Part shown: positions 48,068-59,706 of the stretch, in pieces | Layout: each line of letters begins with the position of its first letter | Position numbering within the stretch: the first letter of the stretch is position 1 | Assembly (NCBI GenBank): GCA_001692895.1 | Contig: KV748208.1 | Coordinates: 1 to 64,000, forward strand | Source: Cenococcum geophilum 1.58 | Taxonomy: Eukaryota > Ascomycota > Dothideomycetes > Gloniales > Gloniaceae | Direction of reading: 5' to 3' | Length of the DNA stretch: 64,000 nt | Translations under genes and position numbers: made by a program | Notes under the pieces: model-generated | Databases searched by the model: none | Seen by the model: only the letters and a program-made list of their open reading frames with translations | Told to the model about the DNA's origin: nothing

Positions 48068-48940
48068 GGTGGCTGGATTGAGAAGGAAGGCGCACTTTTA
48101 GCGTCCCCCCGGTGGATCGTTGGTACGTCGAGTATCTGGCTCAATTGCCAAATGCGCTGCGTAGAACAATGCATATAATCTCACTCGGCGAGCTTGGCGC
48201 CTGACGATTACCTAAAGAATCTAATGTATTAATAAAATAATAAACGCTATGGTTAGGACGGGGCTTGTAAAAAACGATAAAATTTAATTTTTAAAATATT
48301 TAGTTTGTACTAAAACAACGCCCATAAGCTCTCAGAAAATTCGTGGATACATAAGGAGCAGTACGAACGTCCGTGCGTCCCAACGATCCAGGTTCTGATT
48401 TATGAGATAACCGTCTATCAACTGTTTTTAAAAACCGGAAAACGAGAAGGCAATGACCTTCATTCAGCTTCCATCGTAGAGTTGAAGGGCACGAGGTTGT
48501 ACAGATCTTGTACGATAAAACGAATCTGAGCCTCCACACGATGGTATATATATTTATGATTCAATAAATCTGCTCTTTCCCATTTCAAAAACTCCGAATT
48601 GCCCCTTCGCCGACACTATAACCACTAGATTTTAAATACGGGGTGTACATAATCCAGACAATCTTATATATTTATATATTAATAAAGTGGATACCATAAT
48701 ATAAGCTTAGAATATTTATTTCCTTTCAAATGGAACTCCATTGATGTGGAGGATTTAGATATATTTAGGGTGTTCTAACAGATTTAAGATATACACAAAG
48801 AGTGTAGAACTTCTTGATCAATAAACCTAACTTTTATTTAGAATCTACTGCGTAATTGTATGTGACGTCACGGGTAGCTGCAAAAGTTCATATTTACAAA
48901 CAATTTGCCACGAGCCGCACACAAACAAACTCACCCCCCA
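48068..48940. other. intergenic, AT-rich
   Basis: No gene is recognised; AT-rich stretches at 48210-48300 and 48650-48840. An expected Zn2Cys6 exon for the neighbouring broken regulator was looked for and not found. Confidence 0.45.
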
Positions 48941-49788
48941 ATGGCTTCGAACTCGGAATCAAAGAATGCCCTCATCTCAGGCGGAGCTCGTGGGATTGGC
49001 CGTTGCCTTGCCCGCACCTTCCTCACCAAAGGCCACCGAGTCTACCTTTTTGACATTGACGAAGAACAACTCAAGCACACCACTGTCCACCTGAAGAAGT
49101 ACCATGGCTCCTCCAAGCTCGATTCCTCGCTTTGCAACCTTCGGGACATTGCCGATATCCGTCACAAAGTCTCGAAAGCAGCCGAGTTCAACAATCGAAT
49201 TGACGTCCTGATCAACAACGGTGGCATTGCCACGCCTCAATGGAAGACGGAAAGACGGTGGCAGATCCGGACACAATTGATGAGTGTTAAGCATACATAG
49301 AAACGAATCTCACGGCTCCATTTGCCATGTCACAAGCATGTATTCCTTACATGAAAGCGAGTCGAGGCGTGGCAGATGCCGGGCACGTGCGCGATGCAGA
49401 CCTTGCATAACCCATACTGCGATCCAGGGGCATGCATCCACTAAAGCGAGACGGGTAAATTAAATCGTCCCCAGGATTGGGATCGGTACGGGTTCCCGCC
49501 CACGCATCTTAATTGTACCTTAGCCCGATGCACAACATGTCTATTAGCCTGAGTTAGTGGGAATTAGGGTAAACTTGATAGCTCCTGGAAGGATCGGAGT
49601 AGCACATGAGAGCAGGGAAGGAGATAAAATGGGGAAGGATTGGCAGGGTCAAAATAGCAGAGGATCATCCTACGAACCGCGCAGGGATGCCAGAGGATAT
49701 TGCCGATGCGATGTATCTGATGAATGCTGGGTTCGTTACGGGACAGGACATTGCCGTCGATGGAGGTGTTCTGAAGAAGAAGAAATGA
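48941..49788 (+). pseudogene. broken short-chain dehydrogenase/reductase
   Basis: The N-terminal Rossmann part is clear from the ATG at 48941: NALISGGARGIGRCLARTFL (cofactor motif G-x3-G-x-G), DIDEEQLKHT and IDVLINNGG. A one-base shift after about residue 99 moves the frame to IETNLTAPFAMSQACIPYMK, which also contains a stop. The ~170 bases after 49375 match nothing, so the Ser/Tyr-x3-Lys catalytic segment is missing. The tail returns as GIRVNLIAPG (49557) and, in another frame, PTNRAGMPEDIADAMYLMNA ending VTGQDIAVDGG. The gene is therefore dead or the assembly is broken; the former is more likely. Confidence 0.85.
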
Positions 49789-50701
49789 TGATCTGGCTCT
49801 TAGCGGATGGGATCTGGAAAATCAAGCGCCCGTTTTATATGCCGATATGCTCCAGTTTTTTCTCTCTGAAGTTTTCGAATAAGGCATTAGTGAGCTCTCA
49901 AGGCAGAAAGTGTAGGCGGCCCAGATGTTCGGTCGTTCTCGTTAATAAGCATTGGTGCGCTAGACTTGTCCTATTTCGTGTCCTGTTTTCTCTTGGTGGA
50001 TTCGCTCTAAAAACCTCGTATCGTTCTTTCATCCGTCTCGTGCGACATTTAGATATCTTTTTACGCCTTTGATACTCCTTCTGGTTCGAGCAAATAATTC
50101 TTACTTAGTATAGTATGGCCCATCTAATCATATTTACTGCAAAGCCGCGCTCCGTCAATATTTCAGGGATAAATCGTACCACAATCACGCAGTCACCCCA
50201 CCAACTTTGGCCTCGGTCTCCCAAGGTCAGAAGTGCTGGAGAGCAACCAACTCCGCGCTAGAAATACCTGGGATATTTCTTGCTAAATGATAGGTCTATA
50301 TTATGTCCTTTAGTCCAGAGTAGGGTAAAGTCAGAGCCACAAACCTGGAAAGGGTCTCGATCCCGGTATCTCGTGTACACGATATCTGTGGATTGAATAC
50401 ATCGCATCATCATCTCTCCTCATACAAATGATACAGAATCAGGCCACATAGCTCGAATTCCCTTCGGTGGAGTTCGTCGGCGATGGCCGTACTCATTCGT
50501 GCCTTTTTTCTTATGTGCAATGTATAACTTTTCATATATAATCATCTCTCTACTTGCCTTTCATTCCTACTACACTGCTTTCCCGACAGTTTAGCTTCAG
50601 CCACTGATCGTCACACTCAAACACTCAAAATTCTTATTGGCAACTCCATCGAAAGGATAACCAAGCACACCTCGCACGTTTCACATCCACTAATACAAAC
50701 T
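49789..50701. other. intergenic region upstream of the 70-residue gene
   Basis: No gene is seen. The last ~150 bp are pyrimidine-rich (CTTTCATTCCTACTACACTG), like a fungal core promoter, just before the ATG at 50702. Confidence 0.5.
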
Positions 50702-50996
50702 ATGCCCGCCGAACAAGTAGTCCACAGAACTGCTAAGTCCTTCTGGCCCTATCTCGTTGGATTTCTTAGTACATACTCCCCTCCGCTTCCAGGGAAAGTT
50801 CCTTGCCAGCATTCCAAATTCTCCATGGCTAACATGTACCCCCCGTTTAGTCGCCTCCGGAGTCTACACTACAACGGTTGCGCGAGGTGAAGGCATGGCA
50901 ATCGACAACGCTCGGGCGCGTTGGCAGCGTCAGAAGGCCGCGAGCGAAGCTGCCATATCTGCATATGGGAATCATATGCTGGAAAAGAAGTCATAG
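50702..50996 (+). CDS. 70-residue single-pass membrane protein, unknown family
   Basis: Two exons, 50702-50768 and 50851-50996, with an 82-bp intron that has a CTAAC branch site and a TTTAG acceptor. The joined product starts MPAEQVVHRTAKSFWPYLVG and continues FLIASGVYTTTVARGEG, then a charged, probably helical tail ending HMLEKKS. One short hydrophobic segment (about residues 14-30) after a basic N-terminus resembles small accessory subunits of mitochondrial inner-membrane complexes, but I do not recognise the family. The start is the first ATG after a pyrimidine-rich promoter. Small size makes it easy to miss in automated annotation. Confidence 0.6.
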
Positions 50997-52853
50997 GGGC
51001 TGGCAGAGTTGGGATAGGAACATCTTTGTCTAGTCTTGTCTGTATGATCACATGCAAGGGAGTTGGGGCGTTGGAATTTGGCTTCCGCGGAGCGGCTGCG
51101 GAAATGCCGGGCAGACCTTTAGACAATCGGCTTTCGTCTTTGTATCAACAGGACGCTTAGATGTAACGTAGTCGGCGGGCTAGTGGCCCACGCGGGCTAG
51201 TGGCCCACCTCAAAACCCACCAAATTTATACCTTAATATCTTAACAACCACTTAATAATAAATTCTAATAATTTGGATTTGGACTTTTATATACACTTTA
51301 CAGCTTCTATTAAAGTTGCATAGTAATTAGTTTAGTAGTTTTTAATATATTAAATTTTAGGGGCTAAAATAAGGCTAAATTACTATATCTTAAAAACTAC
51401 TAAACTATTTACTATATAACTTTAATAGAAGCTGTAAAGTGTATATAAAGGTCAAAATATAAATTATTAGAAATTATTATTAAGTGGTTGTTAAGATATT
51501 AAGGTATGAATTATCTAATTTTTGGTTGGGTTTTGAGGTGGGCCACTAGCCCGCGTGGGCTACTAGCTCGCCGACTACGTTAGTGTTGAGGGAAAGGTTT
51601 TATAAAATGGAAGATACCGTCGCAACATCTACGATAGCACTTGTCGGCCAATTAGGAACACTTGAAACCAATTTATTTTACCTCCTAAGGCTGTAAAATA
51701 CTCTAAGATCGCGTGGCTTCTATAGGTTGGGGGACCCCTTATAGGTCTACACAAAATCTGGTACTCAGTGGTGTGTAAGATTCATTGCCGAAAAACTCAG
51801 TGTGCTTGGCATTCTTATTGATCGTCCTAGATGAGGCAAATGGTAGAGGTTCGATGAAAGAGGCAGGAGAGCTTAAAACGCACCGTTGGCTGAAGCTCAG
51901 CGCGAGTCAAGACCCGTCTTCATGCACGTAAGCAACTCGTTCCGCATCGAATCTGTGCTCAAAGGTCTCGGTTGAGGCCGATTCCTGAGTCATGGCTGAT
52001 CTCATACGAGATTTCCAACCTCACATTATGGCTCTTGCTTCTCTCAGCCAGCAACAAAGTTCGCACCGTCGATGTTAGAACAAGCCTATCCAGCTACAAG
52101 TAGTAACCCGGGGATTCTCGCCACTCCATCACGTCTTTGATGCTGCAGTAGACTTGGAATCATTGGTGAAGTGCAATAGTGTGTCGAAGACTGCAGACAC
52201 GCATTGCAAAATCCACAAAGCTAAAACGCTTTTTCGTGTCAGGCGATGATTATGTTGCTACCGAAATAAGCATGTATCTCATGTAAATCGGACTTGCTTT
52301 TTGAGAGGCGTTCGGGGCAGCCGTCCTTCAACGTGCACGGCACACTGCGCCCTCCGGCATTCCCGGCAGCCACGAATTCAAGGTTCAAGGATTACTCATC
52401 GTGGGGCACAGCACCGACCCGTCCCAAGGAGAAGGGCGAGACTTCCCTGCTATACTTGTCTGAGATATTCAGTTGTCAACAAGTTCAACTGGCCGCCGAC
52501 CAATGGCCTTGTACTCATTATTGTACCCATTCGAGTAATATGTTTCGGTAAAAGCAATAATAATATTAGATCTGACCGCTGGGTATAACAACAATGCTGG
52601 CGCCACAAAGAATTTTTTTGAATGGATGCATCCTGTAAAATGGATGCACGGAGCCCAATAGGAAATTCCCAAATGCTAGCCAGATCGTACCGGGATCTTT
52701 CAAATTCTAAAATTCATGATCCTTATCCATGTTGCCTCATGTTGAGAAGCACCAAATGTAAAGCTCTCCTGTACTCTTAAACCCAACGCCGCCGTTTCCG
52801 CCCAAAGTTCTTTGCCACAAGGCAACTGGCCACAGTCAATCGTTGCTTCCAAC
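50997..52853. other. intergenic region with an inverted-repeat element
   Basis: Apart from the element at 51166-51580, no gene is recognised. Short open frames near 52294-52588 have no motif. Confidence 0.5.
51166..51580. mobile_element. MITE-like element, 415 bp, long inverted repeats
   Basis: Nearly the whole element is a palindrome: the ends read ACGTAGTCGGCGGGCTAGTG on one side and its near-complement on the other, flanked by TA (51164-51165, 51581-51582). The subterminal motif GGGCTAGTGGCCCAC is duplicated on the left arm. The interior is AT-rich and non-coding. It lies 170 bp downstream of the small membrane-protein gene. Confidence 0.85.
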
Positions 52854-54569
52854 TCAAACAGCCAACCACGCTCCGCGATTTTGTAGTTGTCCGTCGTTCT
52901 CTGTCCGCCAGTCCTTCCCCTCCGTCCGTTGCGTCACCTCAGTTGTCTTCACAATCCCCATTCCATCCTTTGCGAAGCTCACTGGGCTGCCTGAGCTTCC
53001 ATCGTCCCTCAAGTATTTGAGTTCCACAACTGTTTCCGTCCCAATAATGCGCTCCTCACTGCAGTTATCCCCAATGGGGTCCGTATCCGTGCTCTTGCTC
53101 CCCGCTTTTGTGCCTTTGCCGTACGGGTAGCGACCGTAGCTGTTCTTGCCGTAGCTGTTCGTGTTTGACGGTCCATGGGGAGATGTGGAGCGTAGCTTGC
53201 TGCGCAGACCGAGTTTATATGATAAGCTGCGCAGGAGAGGTTGTAGGGCGGGGAAGCAAGCGACCCATAGACCTGTGTGGCCCTCCAGATCCGTCCAAAA
53301 GGAGGCGAAAGTAATGTTGAAGGTTGTATTTTTGGTCATATCTATGCGGATAACCGCTGTAGTCTTTTTAGCTTTGCTGTTTCCAGTCTAGATTGGGAAG
53401 GGGGTTAGATGAAAACTTACTGGAGAGTCGAATTATACCGGTGATGGCAGAGAAGATCCCGACAGTAAAGACCAGCATTACTTTAATAGTAGTGACATTA
53501 AACATCATCTTAGAGTACAAAACCCATATTGGAAGACCAAGGAGCATGCAGTCAAATAATATACCGAAGGATGCGTGTGTGTACCATAGTGTATTTTCTT
53601 GAGCCGCAGATAAACATTTTACATCTGGTGCAGTCTTATTCCACAGGCCACTGGGAAAGAGGTCAGAACTGACTAATCATGAAAAGTCCATGGATAATAC
53701 GTACCGAACTGGCCTACATTCGAAAAGCAGGATGGAGAAACAGACGATTGTAACGATTGAGATGGCTGCTTCGAGGAGCCATACTAGTCTCTTGAAAGAT
53801 GCTTCGGGTTAAACGTTAGCTACAATCTTCTACTTAAAATATACTCAAAAGGCAGGCGAATATTGAAAAGTCGTTAGAGCCCCACATCTGTGAGAATGAT
53901 AGTGGGTCCATATGCTAGATTGTGGGGTTGGACACCATTACTTGATGGCCCACGAGCTTATACCAACTCATGATATCGGCTTGGATATTTTCGTGTGGCT
54001 CTCAGAGAAATTTGGGCTGACAGAAATTCCTTTGGCCTACCTTCTTTGTTTATGCGAGGTAAGAATGTAGCAATGGAGAGTCGGACGAGACCGGTAGATG
54101 CGAAGTAGAGCAGCTGCATGGTAGGAAGAATCTACGCATTCAAGTTAGTTTCGCACGTTTCATTGTCTGCGCTCGTAGTACGTACCGAGAAGAACTTCGC
54201 CAGATCTTGTGGTTCTACCAATATCATTTGGCGTCCGGTGCCATGAAAGGTTTCTTTGGAGTCAAAGACATCAGCGCATTGATTCTTCGGTGGTACTGTA
54301 AATTGAAACACATACCCACAATCTCGAGCGCAGAGAGTGTCGTCAGGGTGCCCTGATATCGAATGTCAGTCTATCATTTTCTGTACCGATAATTTGAGTT
54401 TCCCCGATTCCGTTGTTCAACGTACCCAGGCCAATACCGCAAAGACATCATCTAGACCAGAGTTTCTGATCATCCAGAGGCGCACATAAAGCCTCACGGC
54501 GAGAATCACCGAAGAGATGACGAGGAGAGCAATGTTCAAATTCCGAACAATTGCCGTTCTTTTCTCCAT
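52854..54569 (-). CDS. rhodopsin-domain (PTH11/SAT4-like) integral membrane protein
   Basis: Seven exons: 54426-54569, 54316-54352, 54186-54253, 54041-54131, 53705-53801, 53421-53650 and 52854-53341, giving 384 residues. The family (fungal rhodopsin domain, formerly near PTH11) has seven TM segments and no retinal-binding role. Seen here: the first TM NIALLVISSVILAVRLYVRL with GLDDVFAVLAW, then QLLYFASTGLVRLSIATFLP, ECRPVRGLWN, FDCMLLGLPIWVLY and GLWVACFPALQPLLR. The hydrophilic tail is Ser/Gly/Tyr-rich. All introns are 50-90 bp except intron 4 (53802-54040, 239 bp). An in-frame stop just upstream of the ATG fixes the start. Members are abundant in plant-associated fungi and some act as surface sensors. 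Confidence 0.88.
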
Positions 54570-56325
54570 GTCAGGGGCCTACCAACCAGGGCTGTTGTTT
54601 TGGTGGAGAAAATTGGGTCTCAGGTTGCAAATGAAGAGCGCTTTAACAGAGTGCGAAATATACAGCAGGGGTGTATGAGGTTGGAATGCTGCTCAAGATT
54701 ATGTATAAGATGGATACCCAAGAGATTCACTGCATACGCCATACCGCACGGATGCTATTCGTCTGAAGGCCATGAAATCTCAGAGGCTAGTACAAGGCGA
54801 GACGATCGATGGCAGGGAACATGGGTAGAAGCCGGTCCTTCCGTGCAAGTCACAAACCAAGGCTAGTGAAATCGATTGGAGGAATTTTGCCCAACCAGAA
54901 AACGTGGTTCAGCCGGGAATGGTACCTGATTCATGGCCATTGCAAAAGGCTTGTTTGAAAAATCTCTAATCAGCGAAGCGCAGCTGAAGGAAATAAACCT
55001 TGGAACCACGCGATTCGTATGACTGTAGATTGAGCAATGCATCCAATTTTGCTGAGCTTAGTGCGCGTCCTTCACTCGCCTGCGCTCGCCTGTGCATTCT
55101 TGACTTATGCTGTTCAACGCTGTTCGATGCTGTTAAGCCATCACGACGAACTCCTCAGCCCTCCGTAGCCCTCCATGGCTATTAAAGATTCGAGGGAATG
55201 CATGGTTTGCGAAGGGGCATTGCTTGAACGCCATCGACCAGCATGCAGGTTGCCACTTGTCCCGGAGGAAGGGGAGGGTGTGGTGAAGAGGTTGGAACTA
55301 GGCTTTGGTAAGGAGGAAGCTCCGTGGAGGTGCATATCTTGGGTTCGACGGGCTTTTTAGCAAGCGACGCGATGGTAGCGATGCGGCTGCTACTGGCTTC
55401 AGACTTATGGAGGGATGCTGGAGCAACTTCATCCGAAAACTTTATTTCTGGGGGTGAACGGGAAGAAGAGTTCGTACGAATCCCCCCCGGGGTCCTGGCT
55501 TAGGGAGCAGCCACCGCGGGGAAGATGCCAAAACTGATCCCCTTGCCTCGAGATCCCACGCCCAACCCGCCACCATACCGCTCCATCCTCTACTCCGCCA
55601 CTGCTTCTATCATCTCACCCGCGAACCTATAACGTAAGTGATGGGGTTATGAAGGTGTCCCTAGTTATGAAGGTTTCGCACATCAAAACAAGCGCACAGA
55701 CAAAACTTGTTTGCAAAACCTGCAATCCTTCATAACTAGGGACACCTTCATAACCCCATCACTTACGTTACGAGCTGACTTGTGCAATTATCGGCGTCCG
55801 CCTGAGACCTATTGGGATACCTCCTGGAAATGCTAGAGGTGACGCGGCGCGCATGGTTCCATACCGCTGACCCGTACCAACGCCGCAAAAAAGTACCCAG
55901 AGTTCATACGTACCCTGTTTCTTCTTTACAGTACCATCGCCTCGTTGAAATCCAGCGTTTTCCTTGCGAACCCAAATAATTGTTATTAGCCGCCTTGTCG
56001 TGTTTAAAATCAGGATGTGACTCCTAATGTGTTCTTGGCAGGCCTCCCGCTGAACCTCCTCAGTGCAGGCATCATTGAAGATCCCAGTGCGGATCTCGAG
56101 CACTTCCCTTGTCGAGACCTTGTTAATCTACAACCCAGCTGCACTAATTTGCGCTTTTCGAGCGGTGGGGGATGGCCCCAGACAATCAATTTACTTTGTT
56201 GAGTCTATAAAGAATGAGCCTCCTGCGTTCTCCAAGGCTTGGCTGTACCTCAACTTCCACTCCGCAGCCTGTAGTTGGGAGCACATACAAGTTCAGACCC
56301 TCATCTTGGCACAAAGCTTGTTAAA
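54570..56325. other. intergenic region with a small inverted-repeat element
   Basis: No gene is recognised; several open frames of 60-110 codons show no domain. The palindromic element at 55632-55768 lies here. The right end contains the tyrosinase promoter. Confidence 0.45.
55632..55768. mobile_element. MITE-like element, 137 bp
   Basis: Inverted repeats of about 41 bp with near-perfect pairing (ACGTAAGTGATGGGGTTATG at the left, its complement at the right), flanked by TA (55630-55631, 55769-55770), around a ~55-bp centre. It starts with the same ACGTA as the element at 51166. Confidence 0.85.
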
Positions 56326-58053
56326 ATGCTCCTAGCGTGGCAAGGCTCTGTTTTAGCTTTACTGGCGAGCTGCCTGACGGCAGTTGAGGCGATTCCAAGT
56401 CCAAGGAGCACATGCAGCAAGCTCTCTGTAAGGAAGGAGTGGTAAGCGAACTATCTCAAACACATCTAGCGAGTGTCTGACAGATACCATGCAGGAGAAC
56501 CCTAAGCAAGGCTGATAAGCTGTCCTACATTGCTGCTGTCAAGTGTCTTCAGTCCAAACCACCAACAACTGCTTCAGACTTTGATGGTGTGCGCAGTCGT
56601 TATGATGACTTTGTAGCTGCCCACATCAACAACACGGACTACATTCATTTTGTGGTAGGTGGATAGTCCCCTTGCTGCTACACTATATGTTCCTGTCTAC
56701 AATTTGATACCCAACCTGGGACACGAACCTTGAAAGGAGTCAAGCCCGCCATACCGGGTTACCAACCTAGTTCAGAACTTACTCAATAACTAACACTACT
56801 CTAGGGCCATTTCCAACCGTACATATCCCTCAATATGCTTGGTAATACTTTAGGTCAGCTGACTTCCCTTGCAGATGGCACCGATGGTTCGTTGCCCAGT
56901 ACGAGAAAGCGCTTCAAACCACATGCGGTTACACCGGAGCTCAACCGTGAGTAACCTTCTTTCCCTCCATAATGTGTGAAGTCATTACTGAGAAAGGAAA
57001 ACAGATACTGGGGTTAGTAACTAGTGGCGCTTCTACTTCTTGGAAAGTAGCAACTGACATGATTGCGTAGATTGGACTCAAGACGCGACTGAAGCGCTGT
57101 TCCCAAAGGCGCCCGTTTTTGATCCGACATGCGGTTTTGGTGGCAACGGACCATATATCAACTCCACCAATGATCCATCTGTTCACCTACATATCCCGGG
57201 TAAAACTGGCGGTGGTAGGTTTCCTGACCCGCTCCTTACTCTAAGATGCATAGCTTAATAATTTTCCCTTTGTAGGTTGCGTACAAGATGGCCCTTTCAA
57301 AAACGTCAAGCTCAACATAGGACCAAGTAAGTCTTCTGGTGCATCACCGGATTTTTTACTTCGCTAACAGTAACAGACACTAACTTGGCATACAACCCTC
57401 ACTGCTTGACCCGTGATATCAGTCCATATTTCGCGTCCCAAACATTGAACTCATCTGTGGTCGCTTCCGCGCTTGCCGGGAAGACCTTCAAAGACTTCGA
57501 TATCATTGTTCAAGGCAGGCCTGATGTTGCCGGCATAACGTATCATGGCGGAGGCCATCTTAGCGTTGGGGGGATCTCGGTGTGGTTAGCAGCCTGTGGC
57601 GCCGATACAAGCTCCCAAAGGCCGTTTACTAATACTTTCTATAGATTGGAGACATTTACGCCAGTCCAGGTGGTAAGCATTCATACCGGTGAAAATCACC
57701 GATAGCACTGTTACTGATGTTCTCGTTGCAGATCCTCTGTTTTACCTCCATCATGCCAACTTGGATCGTCTCTGGTGGGAATGGGAGTCAGCTGGTACGT
57801 GATAAAATTCATGACGAATCGTTGCTCCAACTAATAGTTTCTAGACCCTAGCAAGCGCGAAACCGACATCTCTGGTCCAGACACACAGTTTGCATATCCA
57901 TTTGACTTCTTCGGTGAAATTCCATATAAAAACATCACCCTCAACTACAACATGTTCTTCGGTAATCTCACTCCTGGGACAACATGGGTTCCTATCAAAA
58001 ATGTCATGGATATTAGTGCAGGACCCCTATGCTACACATACTCACAGATATAG
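56326..58053 (+). CDS. tyrosinase (secreted type-3 copper oxidase)
   Basis: Eleven exons: 56326-56441, 56495-56654, 56805-56818, 56875-56946, 57005-57012, 57071-57214, 57276-57326, 57377-57579, 57645-57672, 57732-57794 and 57845-58053, giving 355 residues. The first ~23 residues are a signal peptide (VLALLASCLTAVEA). The copper-A region reads FVGHFQPWHRWFVAQYEKAL and PYWDWTQDA; copper-B reads YHGGGHLSVGG and DPLFYLHHANLDRLWWEWE, so the His ligands are present. Two microexons of 14 nt and 8 nt encode part of copper-A and of the PYWDW motif. The family hydroxylates and oxidises phenols to quinones, for pigment or secondary metabolism. Several NxS/T sites occur. It is a short form without the C-terminal shielding domain of pro-tyrosinases. 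Confidence 0.92.
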
Positions 58054-59706
58054 GTATATTTCTAGTGTTGGGGAAGTTTAAGCTTACATTTAACCTTGGA
58101 AAAAACTGGTGTATTCATAGATATTTAAATAGAATTTTATATTACGTATAATACTGGACTTCGTCCGCTGATCATCCAGGGTGTCCCGAGGGTGAGTAAC
58201 ATGGCGCCCATCGGATGTGGCTACCGCTGGCTTTCCCACGTTGCCAATCCACAACCAACCCACAATCGGACCGTTCATCCGCTGCGGCGCAATCCACTTG
58301 CTGATCAAAGATCTACCAAAATACCCGCATATCACTCCAACGTTCACCGTGCAGATACCAACACGCTATCCGCTTAATCATTGCCTCAACATATGCACTT
58401 GGCGCAAGCTGCCAAGGGGCTTTATAGCCAAATACACAGTAGCTTTTGCAGCTTCTTGATAAAGTCTTCACCTACTTATAGGTCTACTATTATCCATTAT
58501 AGCCTCTGCTGCGCGGCTTGAAGCCCTTCACGAGGGCATAACGAGAAACGGTAGGAAATTTGGCTGGCGCCGGTTGGACGGGGAGATGAGCCACTACAAG
58601 GATTCTCCGCGCGACAACAAGGTCTCGCGAAGTTTTACCAGCAGACCCGCCAGGACTTAGTCGCATAGAATTTAAAATCGCGTAGCTAGGCTAATAAATG
58701 ACGATAGACAGAAAAGACATTGATCTGTCCGACGATTGCCAATGAGACGGCACGAGGCGCACGTCTTGCTCGCGGCCTGGTCGCTGCCACAAATGCCGCC
58801 ACTCTGATTTGGGCTAAGAAGTTTCCTGTTACAGATCCAATTAGCGCACGACTGTCATTTCTCCATTATTACGCGATTGATATACGGCTCAGATGATATG
58901 GATGACCACGACGCGAGAGAGGCTTGTAGTCGCGAAAGTAGCATTCAGGAGAGCGTGGCGCGTAGGAATTTCAGCTACGCCGAAATTAGCCCCTTAGCTT
59001 GGCACGCTAGGTCGTTCTTGGGAATTTTATCTAAACGCCCCTGACATCTATCCATTTCTGACCCACCTCTTCTCTTTCTGGAGAAAACACCAGAAACAGG
59101 GACCACAACAGGAACGTATAAAAGCCACAAGTTCCACGCGAGGAGCACCACAGCCCAGTTTGACAGCCACAATTATCAGGGCGCTCTCGCCTACTTTAGT
59201 GACACGGGATTCTCTCGTTCGTCAATGCGATAGGTCACAGGAACTGTTTTGGCCTGGCTATCGTCGGCCCACATAGGGGATCTATTCATACGCTTCTCCA
59301 TGAGAACATGTAGTAGCGCACGCCTTGTTCTAGGTTGCTTCAGAGGTTTGATTCAAACCGAGACTTTCTAAATTCAAATCGCCGGAACCGCCAGCATACC
59401 CTTCAGCGCCGTCCTTATGGCTGTAAACAATCTCCACAGGGCTAGTTCGGGTGCGGTTCTAGGCCCACGATGACGGGGATGAAGCCAACATGCCTTGGTT
59501 GGTGACGAGCCGTGAAGCCTCTCCAAGCCACCATAGCTCTAGCCGCTTTATCTTCACATATAATGAGTCTGCGCCCAGCCGGGTCTCTAGGTTCGCATCG
59601 CATAGTCCAATCCCTAATATCGCAGTCCTTTCTGCAAGGCTGCCTCACCGTCGTTTCTCGCTGTCACATTTTCTCTATCAGTCGTTCTTTCCGTCTCTCG
59701 TTAACG
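58054..59706. other. intergenic region, possible gene remnants not identified
   Basis: About 1.65 kb without a supported gene. Short stretches keep protein-like frames (58200-58460, 58500-58660, 58730-58860) but I could not assign them to a family. Decayed gene fragments are possible. Confidence 0.4.

Noticed and set aside
55768-56103. 111-codon minus-strand frame
   Set aside because: Overlaps the end of a palindromic element and shows no domain.
59512-59706. Upstream extension of the secreted protein frame
   Set aside because: The Met at 59707 begins a clear signal peptide; the extra 65 residues would bury it.
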